Source: Acidobacteriota bacterium
Lineage (GTDB): Bacteria > Acidobacteriota > Terriglobia > Bryobacterales > Bryobacteraceae
Length of the DNA stretch: 35,358 nt
Assembly (NCBI GenBank): GCA_016213725.1
Contig: JACQZS010000255.1
Location: forward strand, 1 to 35,358
Direction: 5' to 3'
The notes beneath the pieces are model-generated. The model saw only the letters and a list, made by a program, of their open reading frames with translations, was not told where the DNA came from and searched no databases. Below are positions 15,348 to 23,609 of this stretch, in pieces. Numbering within the stretch: position 1 is the first letter of the stretch; every line of letters begins with the position of its first letter. The position numbers and the translations under genes are program-made.

Positions 15348-16661
15348 ATGCCTGCCCTGACCAATCCGATGCCGGCACCCCAGCCCGGGCCGGCGCCCGC
15401 GCGTCCTGCGATCGACCGGCGTGGCGCACTGTTGAAGCTGCTCTTGGTGCTTGTGCTGATCGTAGCGGCCAGCGCGGCTGGCTACTATGCGTACAAAGCC
15501 CGGCAAACCGAGGAGCAGAAGGCGGCTTCCGTGGCCGCGACCAAGACGTTCACGGTGCAGCGCGGAGACCTGGAAGTACGTTTGCGGGTGACCGGCTCCA
15601 CGTCGGCCAGTGACTACGCCAACATCATCGCGCCGCGCCAGCGCGGTCCGGAGTCAGGCGCGATGGTGCTGCTGAAGCTGGTGGGTTCAGGCGTGTTTGT
15701 GAAGAAGGGCGACATCATTGTGGAGATCGATCCGCAGAGCGCCAAGGACCACCTGGACGACACTCTCGACGGCCTGAAAGACCAGGACAACAACGTCAAA
15801 AAGAAGAAGGTCAACAACGACCTGCAGATGACGAATCTCCAGCAGACTTTGCGGCAGGCGAAGGCCAACGTGGACAAGGCCCGCCTCGACATCAAGGCTG
15901 CCGAGATCCGCACCGATATCGACCGCGAATTGCTGAAGCTGTCGCTCGATGAGGCGGAGGCGGCATACAAGGAAATGCAGCTGGACGTGCCGTTGTCCCA
16001 GCAGTCTCAGTCTTCGGACCTGCGGAACACCGAGTTGGGCCGCAAGACCGAAGTTCTGCATGTGGAGCGTCACCAGGGCGACCTCGACAAGTACATCGTG
16101 CGGGCCCCGATGGACGGCATGGCCGTGCTGGCGACGATGAACCGCCCGGGCGGCGAAACGGTGACCCTGGCGGTGGGCGACACGGTCCGCCCCGGGCAGC
16201 AGCTGATGAAGATCATCAACCCGAAGAGGATGCAGGTGGACGGCACGGTAAACCAGTCCGAATCCAGCCAGATCCGCATTGGGCAGGGCGCGGCAGTCAG
16301 GCTTGACGCTTTTCCGGGCACAGCCTACGCGGCCAAGGTGCACTCCATCGGCGCGCTGGCGGTGGGAGGGGGGCGGCAGAACTACTACATCCGCACCATC
16401 CCCGTGCTGGTCTACGTGGACAACGCGGATTCGAAGATGATTCCGGACTTGTCCGCCTCCGCGGACATTCTTCTGAAGACCGAGAAGGACGCGGTGCTGG
16501 CTCCGCTGGCGGCTGTGGAAGCCGACCGGGAAAAGACCTACGTCTACGTCAGGACCGCCAAGAACTTCGAGCGCCGGGAAGTGAAACTGGGCGCCGACAA
16601 CGGCGTTCAGGTGGCGGTGCTGGAAGGTCTGAAGTCCGGCGAAGTGATCAAGACGAATTAG
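15348..16661 (+). CDS. HlyD/MFP-type periplasmic adaptor (orphan)
   Basis: 437 residues. A Pro-rich cytoplasmic start (1-26), one membrane helix (27-47), a first beta/lipoyl half (FTVQRGDLEVRLRVTGS), a coiled-coil hairpin (about 125-245, KDQDNNVKKKKVNN...), the second lipoyl half (YIVRAPMDGMAVLATMN), and beta-barrel plus membrane-proximal domains to the end. This is the layout of adaptors for RND or MacB-type pumps. No transporter gene follows within the window: the next gene is on the opposite strand. It may serve a distant pump or be recruited by the YbbAP-like transporter; that is speculation. The ATG at 15348 has only a weak upstream AAAGG. Confidence 0.85.
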   Translation: MPALTNPMPAPQPGPAPARPAIDRRGALLKLLLVLVLIVAASAAGYYAYKARQTEEQKAASVAATKTFTVQRGDLEVRLRVTGSTSASDYANIIAPRQRGPESGAMVLLKLVGSGVFVKKGDIIVEIDPQSAKDHLDDTLDGLKDQDNNVKKKKVNNDLQMTNLQQTLRQAKANVDKARLDIKAAEIRTDIDRELLKLSLDEAEAAYKEMQLDVPLSQQSQSSDLRNTELGRKTEVLHVERHQGDLDKYIVRAPMDGMAVLATMNRPGGETVTLAVGDTVRPGQQLMKIINPKRMQVDGTVNQSESSQIRIGQGAAVRLDAFPGTAYAAKVHSIGALAVGGGRQNYYIRTIPVLVYVDNADSKMIPDLSASADILLKTEKDAVLAPLAAVEADREKTYVYVRTAKNFERREVKLGADNGVQVAVLEGLKSGEVIKTN

Positions 16662-16743
16662 CGGGCCGCGGCGACGCTGCCACCAACCACGCACGGATTC
16701 CGTTGCGAGGCCTGTGCGCGGACATCGGTGTCTTTGCGCGGGG

Positions 16744-18570
16744 CTAGTCGATCCAGACGGAGTGGCGGCCGGGCGGGAGCAGGATGGGCTTTTCCGGACG
16801 CCGGGCCGGAATCGCGATGGCGCGAGCCTGGCTCTCGTACTCGACCCGCAAACGGCCCTGCACGACTTCGGCACTCAACAACTCTCCGTTGAAATCCGCC
16901 AACAACGGCGCCTGCGGCTCGGGGCAGGCTGACAGAATCCACTCGCCGCGGGGCAGCAGCATTTTGCCGGCGGAGGCCACGGGCCAGGAGCGGCCGTTCA
17001 CCAGGGCGCACCCGGGATAGTTGGCGGCGGCGGTGGCGCGGGCGGTGACCTTCCACTCTCCAGGCTGCAGCGGCTGGACGTCGGCGGGCGAAGCGGCGGC
17101 GGCGAGTAGCGGCCAATCCGGCGCGAGAATCGAGTTTTCAAAGTAGAGCGCGACGCGCGGGAAACTGCGGGCGGCGGAGCGCACGAGCTGCAGCAGCTCG
17201 GAGCCGGTCTGCTGGCGGGTGGGATAGACGTCCTGGTAGCGCGAAACGACGTTGAGGTCGATGGCGAGCCGCGATTGCGGCGGCGCGATGCCGGCGTAGC
17301 GGCGGGCGATCTCTTCATAGCGCTCAGGGCCGAGGTGCCAGATGGTGGCGGGATCTTCAATGAGGAACGTGGCGCCCTGCTGAGCGGCGGCGGGCAGCAG
17401 GCGGGCGGCATCGGCGCCGAGGGCGTCGCGCATGGAGGTATCAAAGCGGTCGTCGACGTGGGTGAGCGCCATGTCGAGCCACGGCTTCTCCTGACGAAAC
17501 TGCTGAATCCGGCCGAGCCACTGGCGCTGCAGGTCCGCGGCGAGGTCCGCCCGGAAGGCGAGGAAGCGCTGCATGGGGCGCGCGTCGCGGAGGTGATATG
17601 CGGGCGATTGGGGATTGTAGAGATCCCTGGGATCCACGCCGCTCTGCGCCTGAAAGCTGCGCCGGACATCGGCATTGAACGGCGTGAAGCGCGCGGGATT
17701 CAGGTAGCCTTCGAGCGATTCGAAGTAGAGTTCGCCCAGGTTGATACCGTCCCAATCGAAGCGGCGCAGCAGGGCGGAAAGTCCGGCGTGGACGGCGGCG
17801 GAGCAATCGGGGTTGGCGAGATTCATCAGGCGGCGCCAGTCGAGGTGCGCATCCTGGCCGGCGGCCGTCTGTTCGCGCCACTCGGGATGCCGCAGCCAGA
17901 ACTCCTGGCTGACATGGGGCAGCTCCACCCAGGCATAAGCGGAGATAGCGTGGCGATGGCAGGCTTCAATGAGCGCGGCGAGCCAGGCGTCGCGCTGCGG
18001 ATCGGGCTCCCAATAGTGCCAGGCGGCGATGTGCAGAGCGGCGATGCCGCCGCTGCGCCAGCGGGAAGCCAGGTAATCCGGATCTGCGCGCAGGCGGTAA
18101 GAGGAATCAAAGAACGCCCAAAGGGCGCGGCTTTCGGACTTGGGCAGAGCCCCGAGTTCGAGCAGCGCCTGGGGAATGTAAGGGTAGCGTTCATAGCCGC
18201 GCTCGCCCAGCGGGGTGGCGGTCCAGAAGACGATTTGCGCACCGCGCCGGAAACCGGCGGCCAGGGGTACGCCGGTCCAACGCTCCCGGCTGAAGACCAC
18301 GGCCTGGGGCGGCACTTCGAAGCGCGGCACTTGCACTGGAACGGCCCAGACGATCTGCAGCGAGGGCTGAATGGAGTCGATGACAGAACGGACCTCGACG
18401 GACTCTCCGGAAGGCGAGGGCCTAAACCCGAGATCGCGCGCCGGCCCGGAGGCGCCCTCCAGACAGAGAATGGAATTCGAGTCGAGCCCGCTGGCGGCCA
18501 GCACGCGCGGCCAGGAGGACTCTGCCTGCAGGGAGGCGGCGAGCAGAAGAAGACTAGTGAGAAAACGCAT
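16744..18570 (-). CDS. Secreted glycosidase-like TIM-barrel protein, function unknown
   Basis: 608 residues with signal peptide MRFLTSLLLLAASLQA. The middle region (about 160-420) resembles GHL10/DUF187-type glycoside-hydrolase barrels: GIAALHIAAWHYWEP, AISAYAWVELPHVSQEFW, a RFDWDGINLGELYFES strand with acidic residues, and DMALTHVDDRF. I cannot assign a CAZy family or prove catalytic residues. The C-terminal part holds beta-rich segments. Its start overlaps the stop of the upstream TPR/beta-barrel gene by 17 bases, so the two are translated together. By analogy with PgaA-PgaB or Pel systems it may trim or modify a polysaccharide exported by its partner; this is inference. The start at 18570 is chosen for the signal peptide. 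Confidence 0.68.
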   Translation of the reverse strand: MRFLTSLLLLAASLQAESSWPRVLAASGLDSNSILCLEGASGPARDLGFRPSPSGESVEVRSVIDSIQPSLQIVWAVPVQVPRFEVPPQAVVFSRERWTGVPLAAGFRRGAQIVFWTATPLGERGYERYPYIPQALLELGALPKSESRALWAFFDSSYRLRADPDYLASRWRSGGIAALHIAAWHYWEPDPQRDAWLAALIEACHRHAISAYAWVELPHVSQEFWLRHPEWREQTAAGQDAHLDWRRLMNLANPDCSAAVHAGLSALLRRFDWDGINLGELYFESLEGYLNPARFTPFNADVRRSFQAQSGVDPRDLYNPQSPAYHLRDARPMQRFLAFRADLAADLQRQWLGRIQQFRQEKPWLDMALTHVDDRFDTSMRDALGADAARLLPAAAQQGATFLIEDPATIWHLGPERYEEIARRYAGIAPPQSRLAIDLNVVSRYQDVYPTRQQTGSELLQLVRSAARSFPRVALYFENSILAPDWPLLAAAASPADVQPLQPGEWKVTARATAAANYPGCALVNGRSWPVASAGKMLLPRGEWILSACPEPQAPLLADFNGELLSAEVVQGRLRVEYESQARAIAIPARRPEKPILLPPGRHSVWID

Positions 18571-20290
18571 ACCACATGCCTGTGCGGAAGTCCCAGTAGT
18601 TGGGCCCCCAGGGATTCGCTTTGTTCTGAAGATGCGCGCCGCGCACCAACTCGGTGCGGAATGAGACGCCACTGGGCAGTCCGGGCATCACCACGCGGAA
18701 GCCGGCGCCGCCTTCGATGAAGTTGCCCCAGTATTCGCCGCGGCGATCCAGCGTGAGATTCCAGGCGGCGTAGGCCTGGGCCTGCCAGCCGCCGCCGGAG
18801 CGGGCGAAGGTGTAGCCGGAGCGGTTCTGCAGGTAGAGCAGCATGTCGTTGCGAAAGCGGCTGGCGTAGACGCCGTCGGCGTTGGTCTCGTGGAAGAGAC
18901 CGGCCTGGGCAGTGCCCAGCAGCCGGCCCCAGCCTTTGAGAGCCGATAGGCCGCCGCGATAGTCAGGCTGGAAGCGGGGCGTGCCGTACTGGCCGCCGTG
19001 GTAGTTGTAAGCCTGTCCCGCTTCCGCCCAGGCGAAGAGATGGGTGGAGATGCGTGCGCGCAATCCGGCGGCGGCGATCACGCTGTTCTCCGACAGCAAC
19101 TGAAGGCCGGCCGGCATGCCCACGCGCTGCCCCGAGGTATCGCCCACGAGGCGCGCGGCGAGATATGGCGTGAAGATGGAGCGGGCGGGGTGCCACTCGG
19201 CTTTCGCCTGCCCGTAGAGAAACACCCCGTTCCAGCGCGAGGAGTAGAAGGGGATGCCCCAGACATTGAAGGAAAAGCGCCGGAAGCGGGGCGCCAGCGT
19301 CTCGTAGGCGGCGCTGGCCTGGTTAGCGATGGACGGCTCCGGCGACTTGCGCGCCAAGTCAAACCAGCGCAGCGCCTCTCGATCCTGGTGGAGCAGGTTG
19401 GAGGTGAGCCCCAGCTTGTAAGCCACGCCGGCGTCCGCGGGGTTCTCCTCATGAGCGATGCGGAAGAATCGATAGGCATCCTGCACATAACTGCTGGCGA
19501 GAGAGCGCTCCGCCATCTCCAGGGCCGGCAAGGGAGGAGCGGCGAGGATGTCGCGGGGCAGCGGCCCAGGCGGCGCCAGGGACGCCTCGCCGGGGTCCGG
19601 CACGGCGCCATGGAGCATCTCGCGCGCCGCTTCGGCCACACGGGGCGGCCCGGCGCGCCAGGCCAAAGCAATGGCGCCGCGGGCCTTTTGGCCGTCGCCC
19701 AGAGCGATCCAGACGCGGGCCAGGTCGATGAGCAGATTGTCCTGAGAAGGGCGCAGGCGCCAGGCCATTTCGTAGTGCTCGGCAGCCAGCGGCAGTTGAT
19801 CCGCCGACTCGGCCAGCCGCGCCAACTCTTCGTGCGCGGACCACTGCCGCGGCGCCAGGCGGACGGCCTCCGACCAACGGGCGATGCCTTCCTGCAGCAG
19901 CGCGTCCACGGACGCAAAGGCCCGCGCGGCAGAGACTTGCACGCTCAGATCGGCGGAGTTTTTCAGTCTGGAAAAGATGCGGCGGGCGGCTTGGGTGCGA
20001 CCGGTTTCGTAGCAGAGAAAGGCATACTCCAGCCCGGCCTGCTCATCCGCGGGGGAAGTGGCGAAGACGCGTTCGAATTCGTCCCGTGCCTCGTCGCGGT
20101 CGCCACGCTTGAGCAGGGTGTAGGCCAGGTCCTTGCGGATGCGGACAGGGGTAGGATCCAGACTCAGAGCCAACCGAAATTGCGCGACAGCGCTATCGTA
20201 GCGCCCGGCGCGGAGGTCGGCATAGGCGCCGTTGGCCAGGGTCTCTGAGGACACAGGTCCGCTCAAGAACGCGATGAGGAGAAACCACAT
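18554..20290 (-). CDS. TPR plus outer-membrane beta-barrel protein (NfrA/PgaA-like)
   Basis: 578 residues. A signal peptide (MWFLLIAFLSGPVSS) leads into tetratricopeptide repeats over about 20-290 (for example RAGRYDSAVAQFRLALSLDP, RGDRDEARDEFERV). From about 315 to the end come alternating strands rich in aromatic residues (FNVWGIPFYSSRWNGVFLYG, GFRVVMPGLPSGVSFR), as in a beta-barrel, with an aromatic-rich C-terminus and final His. This order (periplasmic TPR then barrel) is that of exopolysaccharide export proteins such as PgaA and of NfrA, the phage N4 receptor. No polysaccharide synthase gene is adjacent. It forms an operon with the glycosidase-like gene. Confidence 0.75.
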   Translation of the reverse strand: MWFLLIAFLSGPVSSETLANGAYADLRAGRYDSAVAQFRLALSLDPTPVRIRKDLAYTLLKRGDRDEARDEFERVFATSPADEQAGLEYAFLCYETGRTQAARRIFSRLKNSADLSVQVSAARAFASVDALLQEGIARWSEAVRLAPRQWSAHEELARLAESADQLPLAAEHYEMAWRLRPSQDNLLIDLARVWIALGDGQKARGAIALAWRAGPPRVAEAAREMLHGAVPDPGEASLAPPGPLPRDILAAPPLPALEMAERSLASSYVQDAYRFFRIAHEENPADAGVAYKLGLTSNLLHQDREALRWFDLARKSPEPSIANQASAAYETLAPRFRRFSFNVWGIPFYSSRWNGVFLYGQAKAEWHPARSIFTPYLAARLVGDTSGQRVGMPAGLQLLSENSVIAAAGLRARISTHLFAWAEAGQAYNYHGGQYGTPRFQPDYRGGLSALKGWGRLLGTAQAGLFHETNADGVYASRFRNDMLLYLQNRSGYTFARSGGGWQAQAYAAWNLTLDRRGEYWGNFIEGGAGFRVVMPGLPSGVSFRTELVRGAHLQNKANPWGPNYWDFRTGMWYAFSH

Positions 20291-20346
20291 CCTGGAAGCA
20301 ATAGTGCGCTGCGCGGGAGGGATCTCTCACTTGGAATAGGAGGCAT

Positions 20347-20397
20347 ATGATAGAGGCATATGCCGTTTTTTCGCGGTGTGGATTTCCTGCACATTGA
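20347..20397 (+). promoter_or_regulatory. Possible 16-codon leader frame overlapping the gcdH start
   Basis: AGGAGG (20338-20343) is followed by an ATG at 20347 opening a frame that stops at 20395-20397, out of frame with gcdH. The box GGCATATG occurs twice (20342-20349 and 20355-20362), each copy carrying one of the two ATGs. Whether the short frame is translated is unknown. Confidence 0.3.
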
Positions 20398-21529
20398 CAC
20401 TCTGCTGAGCGACGAGGAGAAGCTCGTCCGGCAATCGGTGCGGCAATGGGTGGATGAGCGGTTGATGCCGCTGATCAAGGACTGCTACAACGCAGGCCGT
20501 TTTCCGGCCGAACTGATCCCTGAAATGGGCGAAATGGGCTTTTTCGGCGCCAACCTGGAAGGCTACGGCGCGGCCGGCATGAGCAACTTGGATTACGGGC
20601 TCATCATGCAGGAACTGGAGCGCGGAGATTCCGGCATCCGCAGCTTCGTCAGCGTGCAGGGCGCGCTGGTGATGTGGCCACTGCTCACCTACGGCAACGA
20701 GGAGCAGAAGCGGAAGTATCTGCCGAAGCTGGCGACGGGAGAGCTGATCGGCTGTTTCGGCCTGACCGAACCGGGCTTCGGCTCGAACCCGGGGGGCATG
20801 ACCACCACGGCGGTGCGCGACGGCGGGGATTGGATTCTGAATGGCGAAAAGACCTGGATCACCAACGGGTCAGTGGCGCACCTGGCGGTGGTGTGGGCGC
20901 GGACGGATGAGGGCGTCCGGGGGTTTCTGGTGGAGCGGGGCACGCCGGGCTACTCGGCATCCGACATCCACGGCAAACTCTCCATGCGCGCATCGGTGAC
21001 ATCATCGCTGGCGCTGGCCGAATGCCGGATTCCGGATGCGCAGCGGCTGCCGGACGCCGTGGGGCTGAAGGCGGCGCTGGGCTGCCTGTCGCAGGCGCGC
21101 TACGGAATCGGCTGGGGGGTTCTGGGCGCCGCCATGGATTGCTTTGAGACCGCACGGCTGTACACAGTGGAACGCAAGCAATTCGACAACCGGCCCATCG
21201 CTTCCCACCAACTGGTGCAGGAGAAGCTGGCCTGGATGGTGACCGAGATAACGAAGGGGCAGCTGCTGGCGGTACACTGTGGCAGGCTGAAAGACCGGAA
21301 ACAGCTGGACTTCGCCCACATTTCGATGCTGAAGCGCAACAACGTGGCGATGGCGCTGGAATGCGCCCGCCTTTCGCGCGATCTGCTGGGCGCCAACGGC
21401 ATCATCGACGACTACCCGTTAATGCGGCACCTGTGCAACCTGGAGACGGTGAAGACGTACGAAGGAACGGACCACATTCACGCACTGGTGCTGGGAGAAC
21501 GGGTGACGGGCGTCGCGGCTTACAAGTAG
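20360..21529 (+). CDS. gcdH: Glutaryl-CoA dehydrogenase
   Basis: 389 residues, acyl-CoA dehydrogenase fold. The sequence follows glutaryl-CoA dehydrogenase closely: GIRSFVSVQGALVM with Arg94 (the residue that holds the glutaryl carboxylate), GCFGLTEPGFGSNPGGM, ARYGIGWGVLGA and NLETVKTYEGTDHIHALVLG with catalytic base Glu368. It oxidises and decarboxylates glutaryl-CoA to crotonyl-CoA in lysine/tryptophan or aromatic breakdown. A small oddity is EGTDHIH where the family usually has EGTHDIH. The start ATG at 20360 has GAGG close upstream; a stronger AGGAGG serves an earlier ATG at 20347 that opens a 16-codon frame. Confidence 0.93.
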   Translation: MPFFRGVDFLHIDTLLSDEEKLVRQSVRQWVDERLMPLIKDCYNAGRFPAELIPEMGEMGFFGANLEGYGAAGMSNLDYGLIMQELERGDSGIRSFVSVQGALVMWPLLTYGNEEQKRKYLPKLATGELIGCFGLTEPGFGSNPGGMTTTAVRDGGDWILNGEKTWITNGSVAHLAVVWARTDEGVRGFLVERGTPGYSASDIHGKLSMRASVTSSLALAECRIPDAQRLPDAVGLKAALGCLSQARYGIGWGVLGAAMDCFETARLYTVERKQFDNRPIASHQLVQEKLAWMVTEITKGQLLAVHCGRLKDRKQLDFAHISMLKRNNVAMALECARLSRDLLGANGIIDDYPLMRHLCNLETVKTYEGTDHIHALVLGERVTGVAAYK

Positions 21530-21541
21530 CGAAGGAGCGGC

Positions 21542-21856
21542 ATGAAGAGAAGAACCTGGTTGGCAGGCGCGATACTGGGCGCGGCCGCCTGTTCGAAGCG
21601 GCCCGAGTTCGACTACGGCGAGCCGAAGAAGCGGTATCAGATCAGCGGGGTGGTGCTGCGGTTGAGGCCGGAAGCCCGGGTGGCGGTGGTGCAGCATGAG
21701 AAGATCGAAGGTTGGATGGAGGCGATGACGATGGAGTTTCCGGTACCGGAGCCGGCGGAGTTCGCAAAGTTGAAAGAGCAGACGAGATTTCACGCCACAG
21801 TGTGCGTGAACGATCTCTACTACTGGCTGACAGGCATCATTGTGGAGCGAGCATGA
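21542..21856 (+). CDS. CusF-like copper-binding lipoprotein
   Basis: 104 residues. A lipoprotein signal (RRTWLAGAILGAAAC, Cys17) precedes one small beta-barrel domain. The stretch HEKIEGWMEAMTMEFPV (His52 to Val68) is the CusF/CusF_Ec signature, with His52, Trp58, Met59, Met62 and Met64 as possible Cu(I) ligands. CusF-like domains hold copper in the periplasm for delivery or efflux. An AAGGAG site lies just before the ATG. It follows gcdH by 12 bases and overlaps the methyltransferase start by four bases (ATGA), so the three likely form one transcript. No copper pump or oxidase assembly gene is visible nearby. Confidence 0.82.
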   Translation: MKRRTWLAGAILGAAACSKRPEFDYGEPKKRYQISGVVLRLRPEARVAVVQHEKIEGWMEAMTMEFPVPEPAEFAKLKEQTRFHATVCVNDLYYWLTGIIVERA

Positions 21857-22509
21857 AAATCCTGTGGACCCTGGTGATACTGGCGGGCGTTTGCTCCGTG
21901 CAGGCACAGAACAAGAAGGCCAATGCGCAGAGGTGGGATCAGCTGTACCTGAACCCCGACGCAAAGGTGCCGGTGAACCCCAGCAACCTGGTATTGGAGG
22001 CGACAGCGAGCCTCAAGCCAGGCGCGGCTCTGGACGTAGGCATGGGGAACGGCCGGAACTCGGTCTACCTCGCCCGCAAAGGCTGGAAGGTGACTGGCAT
22101 CGACATCTCCGAGGCCGCGGTGAAGCAGGCCCAGCAGGAGGCCGCGAAGCTGAAAGTGGAATTCGACGCGCGGGCCGGCGACGTGGAAAAAATGGACCTG
22201 GGCCACAGCCGGTACGACCTGATCGTCTGCATGTACGTGAACCTGGTGGCGGTGCGCAGTTCCAGGAAGTTGATCGACGCGCTGAAGCCGGGCGGGCTTT
22301 TGATAGTGGAGGGCCATCACGCGGAAGTGCAGGCGATGGGGATGCGCCCGGTGAACGGCGGTCCGGCGGGCTATGCGGACAACCAGTTGCTGCACGTGTA
22401 CGACAAGCTTCGCATCGTGCGGTACGAAGACAGGATGATGGCCGCCGAGTGGTCCAACGGACCAGAGGGGCGAGCGCCGGTGGTCCGGCTGGTAGCCGTG
22501 AAGCCCTGA
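21853..22509 (+). CDS. Class I SAM methyltransferase with a predicted signal peptide
   Basis: 218 residues. The N-terminus MKILWTLVILAGVCSVQAQ looks like a genuine Sec signal peptide. Behind it is a Rossmann methyltransferase: motif I ALDVGMGNGRNS (59-70), an acidic residue at the second strand (GIDIS), GDVEKMDLG, YDLIVCMYVN and LKPGGLLIVEGH. It resembles small TehB/thiopurine-type enzymes; the substrate is unknown. A periplasmic location would be odd because SAM is cytoplasmic, so the helix may instead be an uncleaved anchor. An in-frame start further upstream exists but would run through the CusF-like gene; ATG 21853 with its ATGA overlap is preferred. Confidence 0.82.
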   Translation: MKILWTLVILAGVCSVQAQNKKANAQRWDQLYLNPDAKVPVNPSNLVLEATASLKPGAALDVGMGNGRNSVYLARKGWKVTGIDISEAAVKQAQQEAAKLKVEFDARAGDVEKMDLGHSRYDLIVCMYVNLVAVRSSRKLIDALKPGGLLIVEGHHAEVQAMGMRPVNGGPAGYADNQLLHVYDKLRIVRYEDRMMAAEWSNGPEGRAPVVRLVAVKP

Positions 22510-22541
22510 TATCAGCGGCGCGAAAACGAGTGTGCAAAAGA

Positions 22542-22568
22542 AAGGGCCCGGGGATGACCCGGGCCCTT
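22542..22568 (-). terminator. Rho-independent terminator of the PEP-CTERM gene
   Basis: A perfect 11-bp stem (AAGGGCCCGGG with CCCGGGCCCTT) around a 5-base loop. Read on the minus strand it is followed by TTTCTTTTGC, about 45 bases after the PEP-CTERM stop. It may also slow plus-strand transcription from the methyltransferase, but no T-run follows on that side. Confidence 0.85.
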
Positions 22569-22611
22569 CCTGCAATACGACCGGACGCTACACCTTCCGG
22601 CTTGGGTGAAC

Positions 22612-23337
22612 TTAAGCCGTGCGGCGGCGGAGCGCAACACTGAGTCCGACGAGAGCGCCGCCCAGCATGGCGAAGGTGGAGGGCTCAGGAACCTGCCCCG
22701 GAGGAGGAGGAGTGGTGGACGAAGTGGCGGCGATGCCCGCGATCTTGAACAGGTCGTCGCAGTTGTTCAGGCTGTAAGCCGCGCCGAGGAGGATGGAGGA
22801 GATTCCAGTGCCGTTGATGGCCACAGAGCGGTCAACGGAGCCGCCGGAATTCGTAGTCATGGGACCGAAGCCGAAGGGCGGATTGATGATATCGCCGACT
22901 GTCTTGCCAGCCAGCGCGCCGGACGCAAAGGAACTGGCGCTGGTCCAGTAGGTGACATCGGTGTCGCCGAAGGCTTTCAGGCTGAAGCTGGCACCGCTCA
23001 CCGGAGCGCTGAACTGAAAGAGGATGAAGTCGTAACCGGCGACGTTGTCCACGGTATGAGTGTTGGGGCTGCAGCCGGCGGCCACTTCGGAATCATTGCA
23101 GACGCCGAGGCCGGGGGACCACAAGCCGGTAGAGGCCGTGGAGAAGGTGGAAGCGAGATTGGCGAGGCTCCAGGAGGTCACGGTGAGGTTCACACCGTTG
23201 GAAGTGTAGACATTGGAGACTCCATCTGCCAGCAGGGTGTTGTTGCCTGCGAGGTTGTAGCTAAGAGGCGCTGCTGAAACAGCGGCGAAGCTGAGCGCGA
23301 ACGCCAGCAGTGAAAAGAGGGTGGCTTTGAGGTTCAT
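22612..23337 (-). CDS. PEP-CTERM sorting-domain protein
   Basis: 241 residues. A signal peptide (1-22, ending VSAA), a secreted beta-rich body of small polar residues with one Cys pair (GVCNDSEVAAGC), then a Pro-rich linker and a PEP-CTERM tail: VPEPST near residues 216-221, a hydrophobic helix and the basic end RRRTA. Such tails are recognised by exosortase (EpsH) in bacteria that make exopolysaccharide; no exosortase gene is in the window. The body function is unknown. It ends at a strong terminator and lies downstream of the hydrogenase operon, on the same strand but behind a separate hairpin. Confidence 0.88.
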   Translation of the reverse strand: MNLKATLFSLLAFALSFAAVSAAPLSYNLAGNNTLLADGVSNVYTSNGVNLTVTSWSLANLASTFSTASTGLWSPGLGVCNDSEVAAGCSPNTHTVDNVAGYDFILFQFSAPVSGASFSLKAFGDTDVTYWTSASSFASGALAGKTVGDIINPPFGFGPMTTNSGGSVDRSVAINGTGISSILLGAAYSLNNCDDLFKIAGIAATSSTTPPPPGQVPEPSTFAMLGGALVGLSVALRRRTA

Positions 23338-23609
23338 TGTGTTTGGCTCCGATAGGTGATTTCCGGTCGTGAGCCCAGAATACGGGGGCAGGTACGGGCG
23401 GAGAATCGCCGGTTGGACTCAGTACCGTGCGGAATTGTAACGGTACACACAGAAAGAGCCTGCCCGCGCCGAGAGCGGGACCTAGGTACCATTCGAGGGC
23501 TGGAGGGTGAGGGGCGGGTAGAGACAAAAAGAGCGGCCGTTCAAGCACTTAGCGCGAGGACGGCCGCTGGGAGGTTGGTCCTAAAGACCAGTCATTCCGG
23601 GTGCGGGTT
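23338..23609. other. Gap between the PEP-CTERM gene and the hydrogenase operon
   Basis: 272 bases, no gene. It holds the probable operon terminator (23532-23568) and presumably the PEP-CTERM promoter, which I cannot place. Confidence 0.5.
23532..23568 (-). terminator. Probable terminator of the hydrogenase operon
   Basis: A 9-bp inverted repeat (AGCGGCCGT at 23532-23540, ACGGCCGCT at 23560-23568) with a 19-base loop. On the minus strand it is followed by CTTTTTG, about 40 bases after the hoxH stop. The large loop lowers certainty. Confidence 0.6.

Noticed and set aside
17275..20248. Long plus-strand frames (481 and 416 codons) opposite the glycosidase-like and TPR genes
   Set aside because: Gly/Arg/Glu-rich shadows without signal or domain; the minus-strand genes have signal peptides, repeats and coupled starts.
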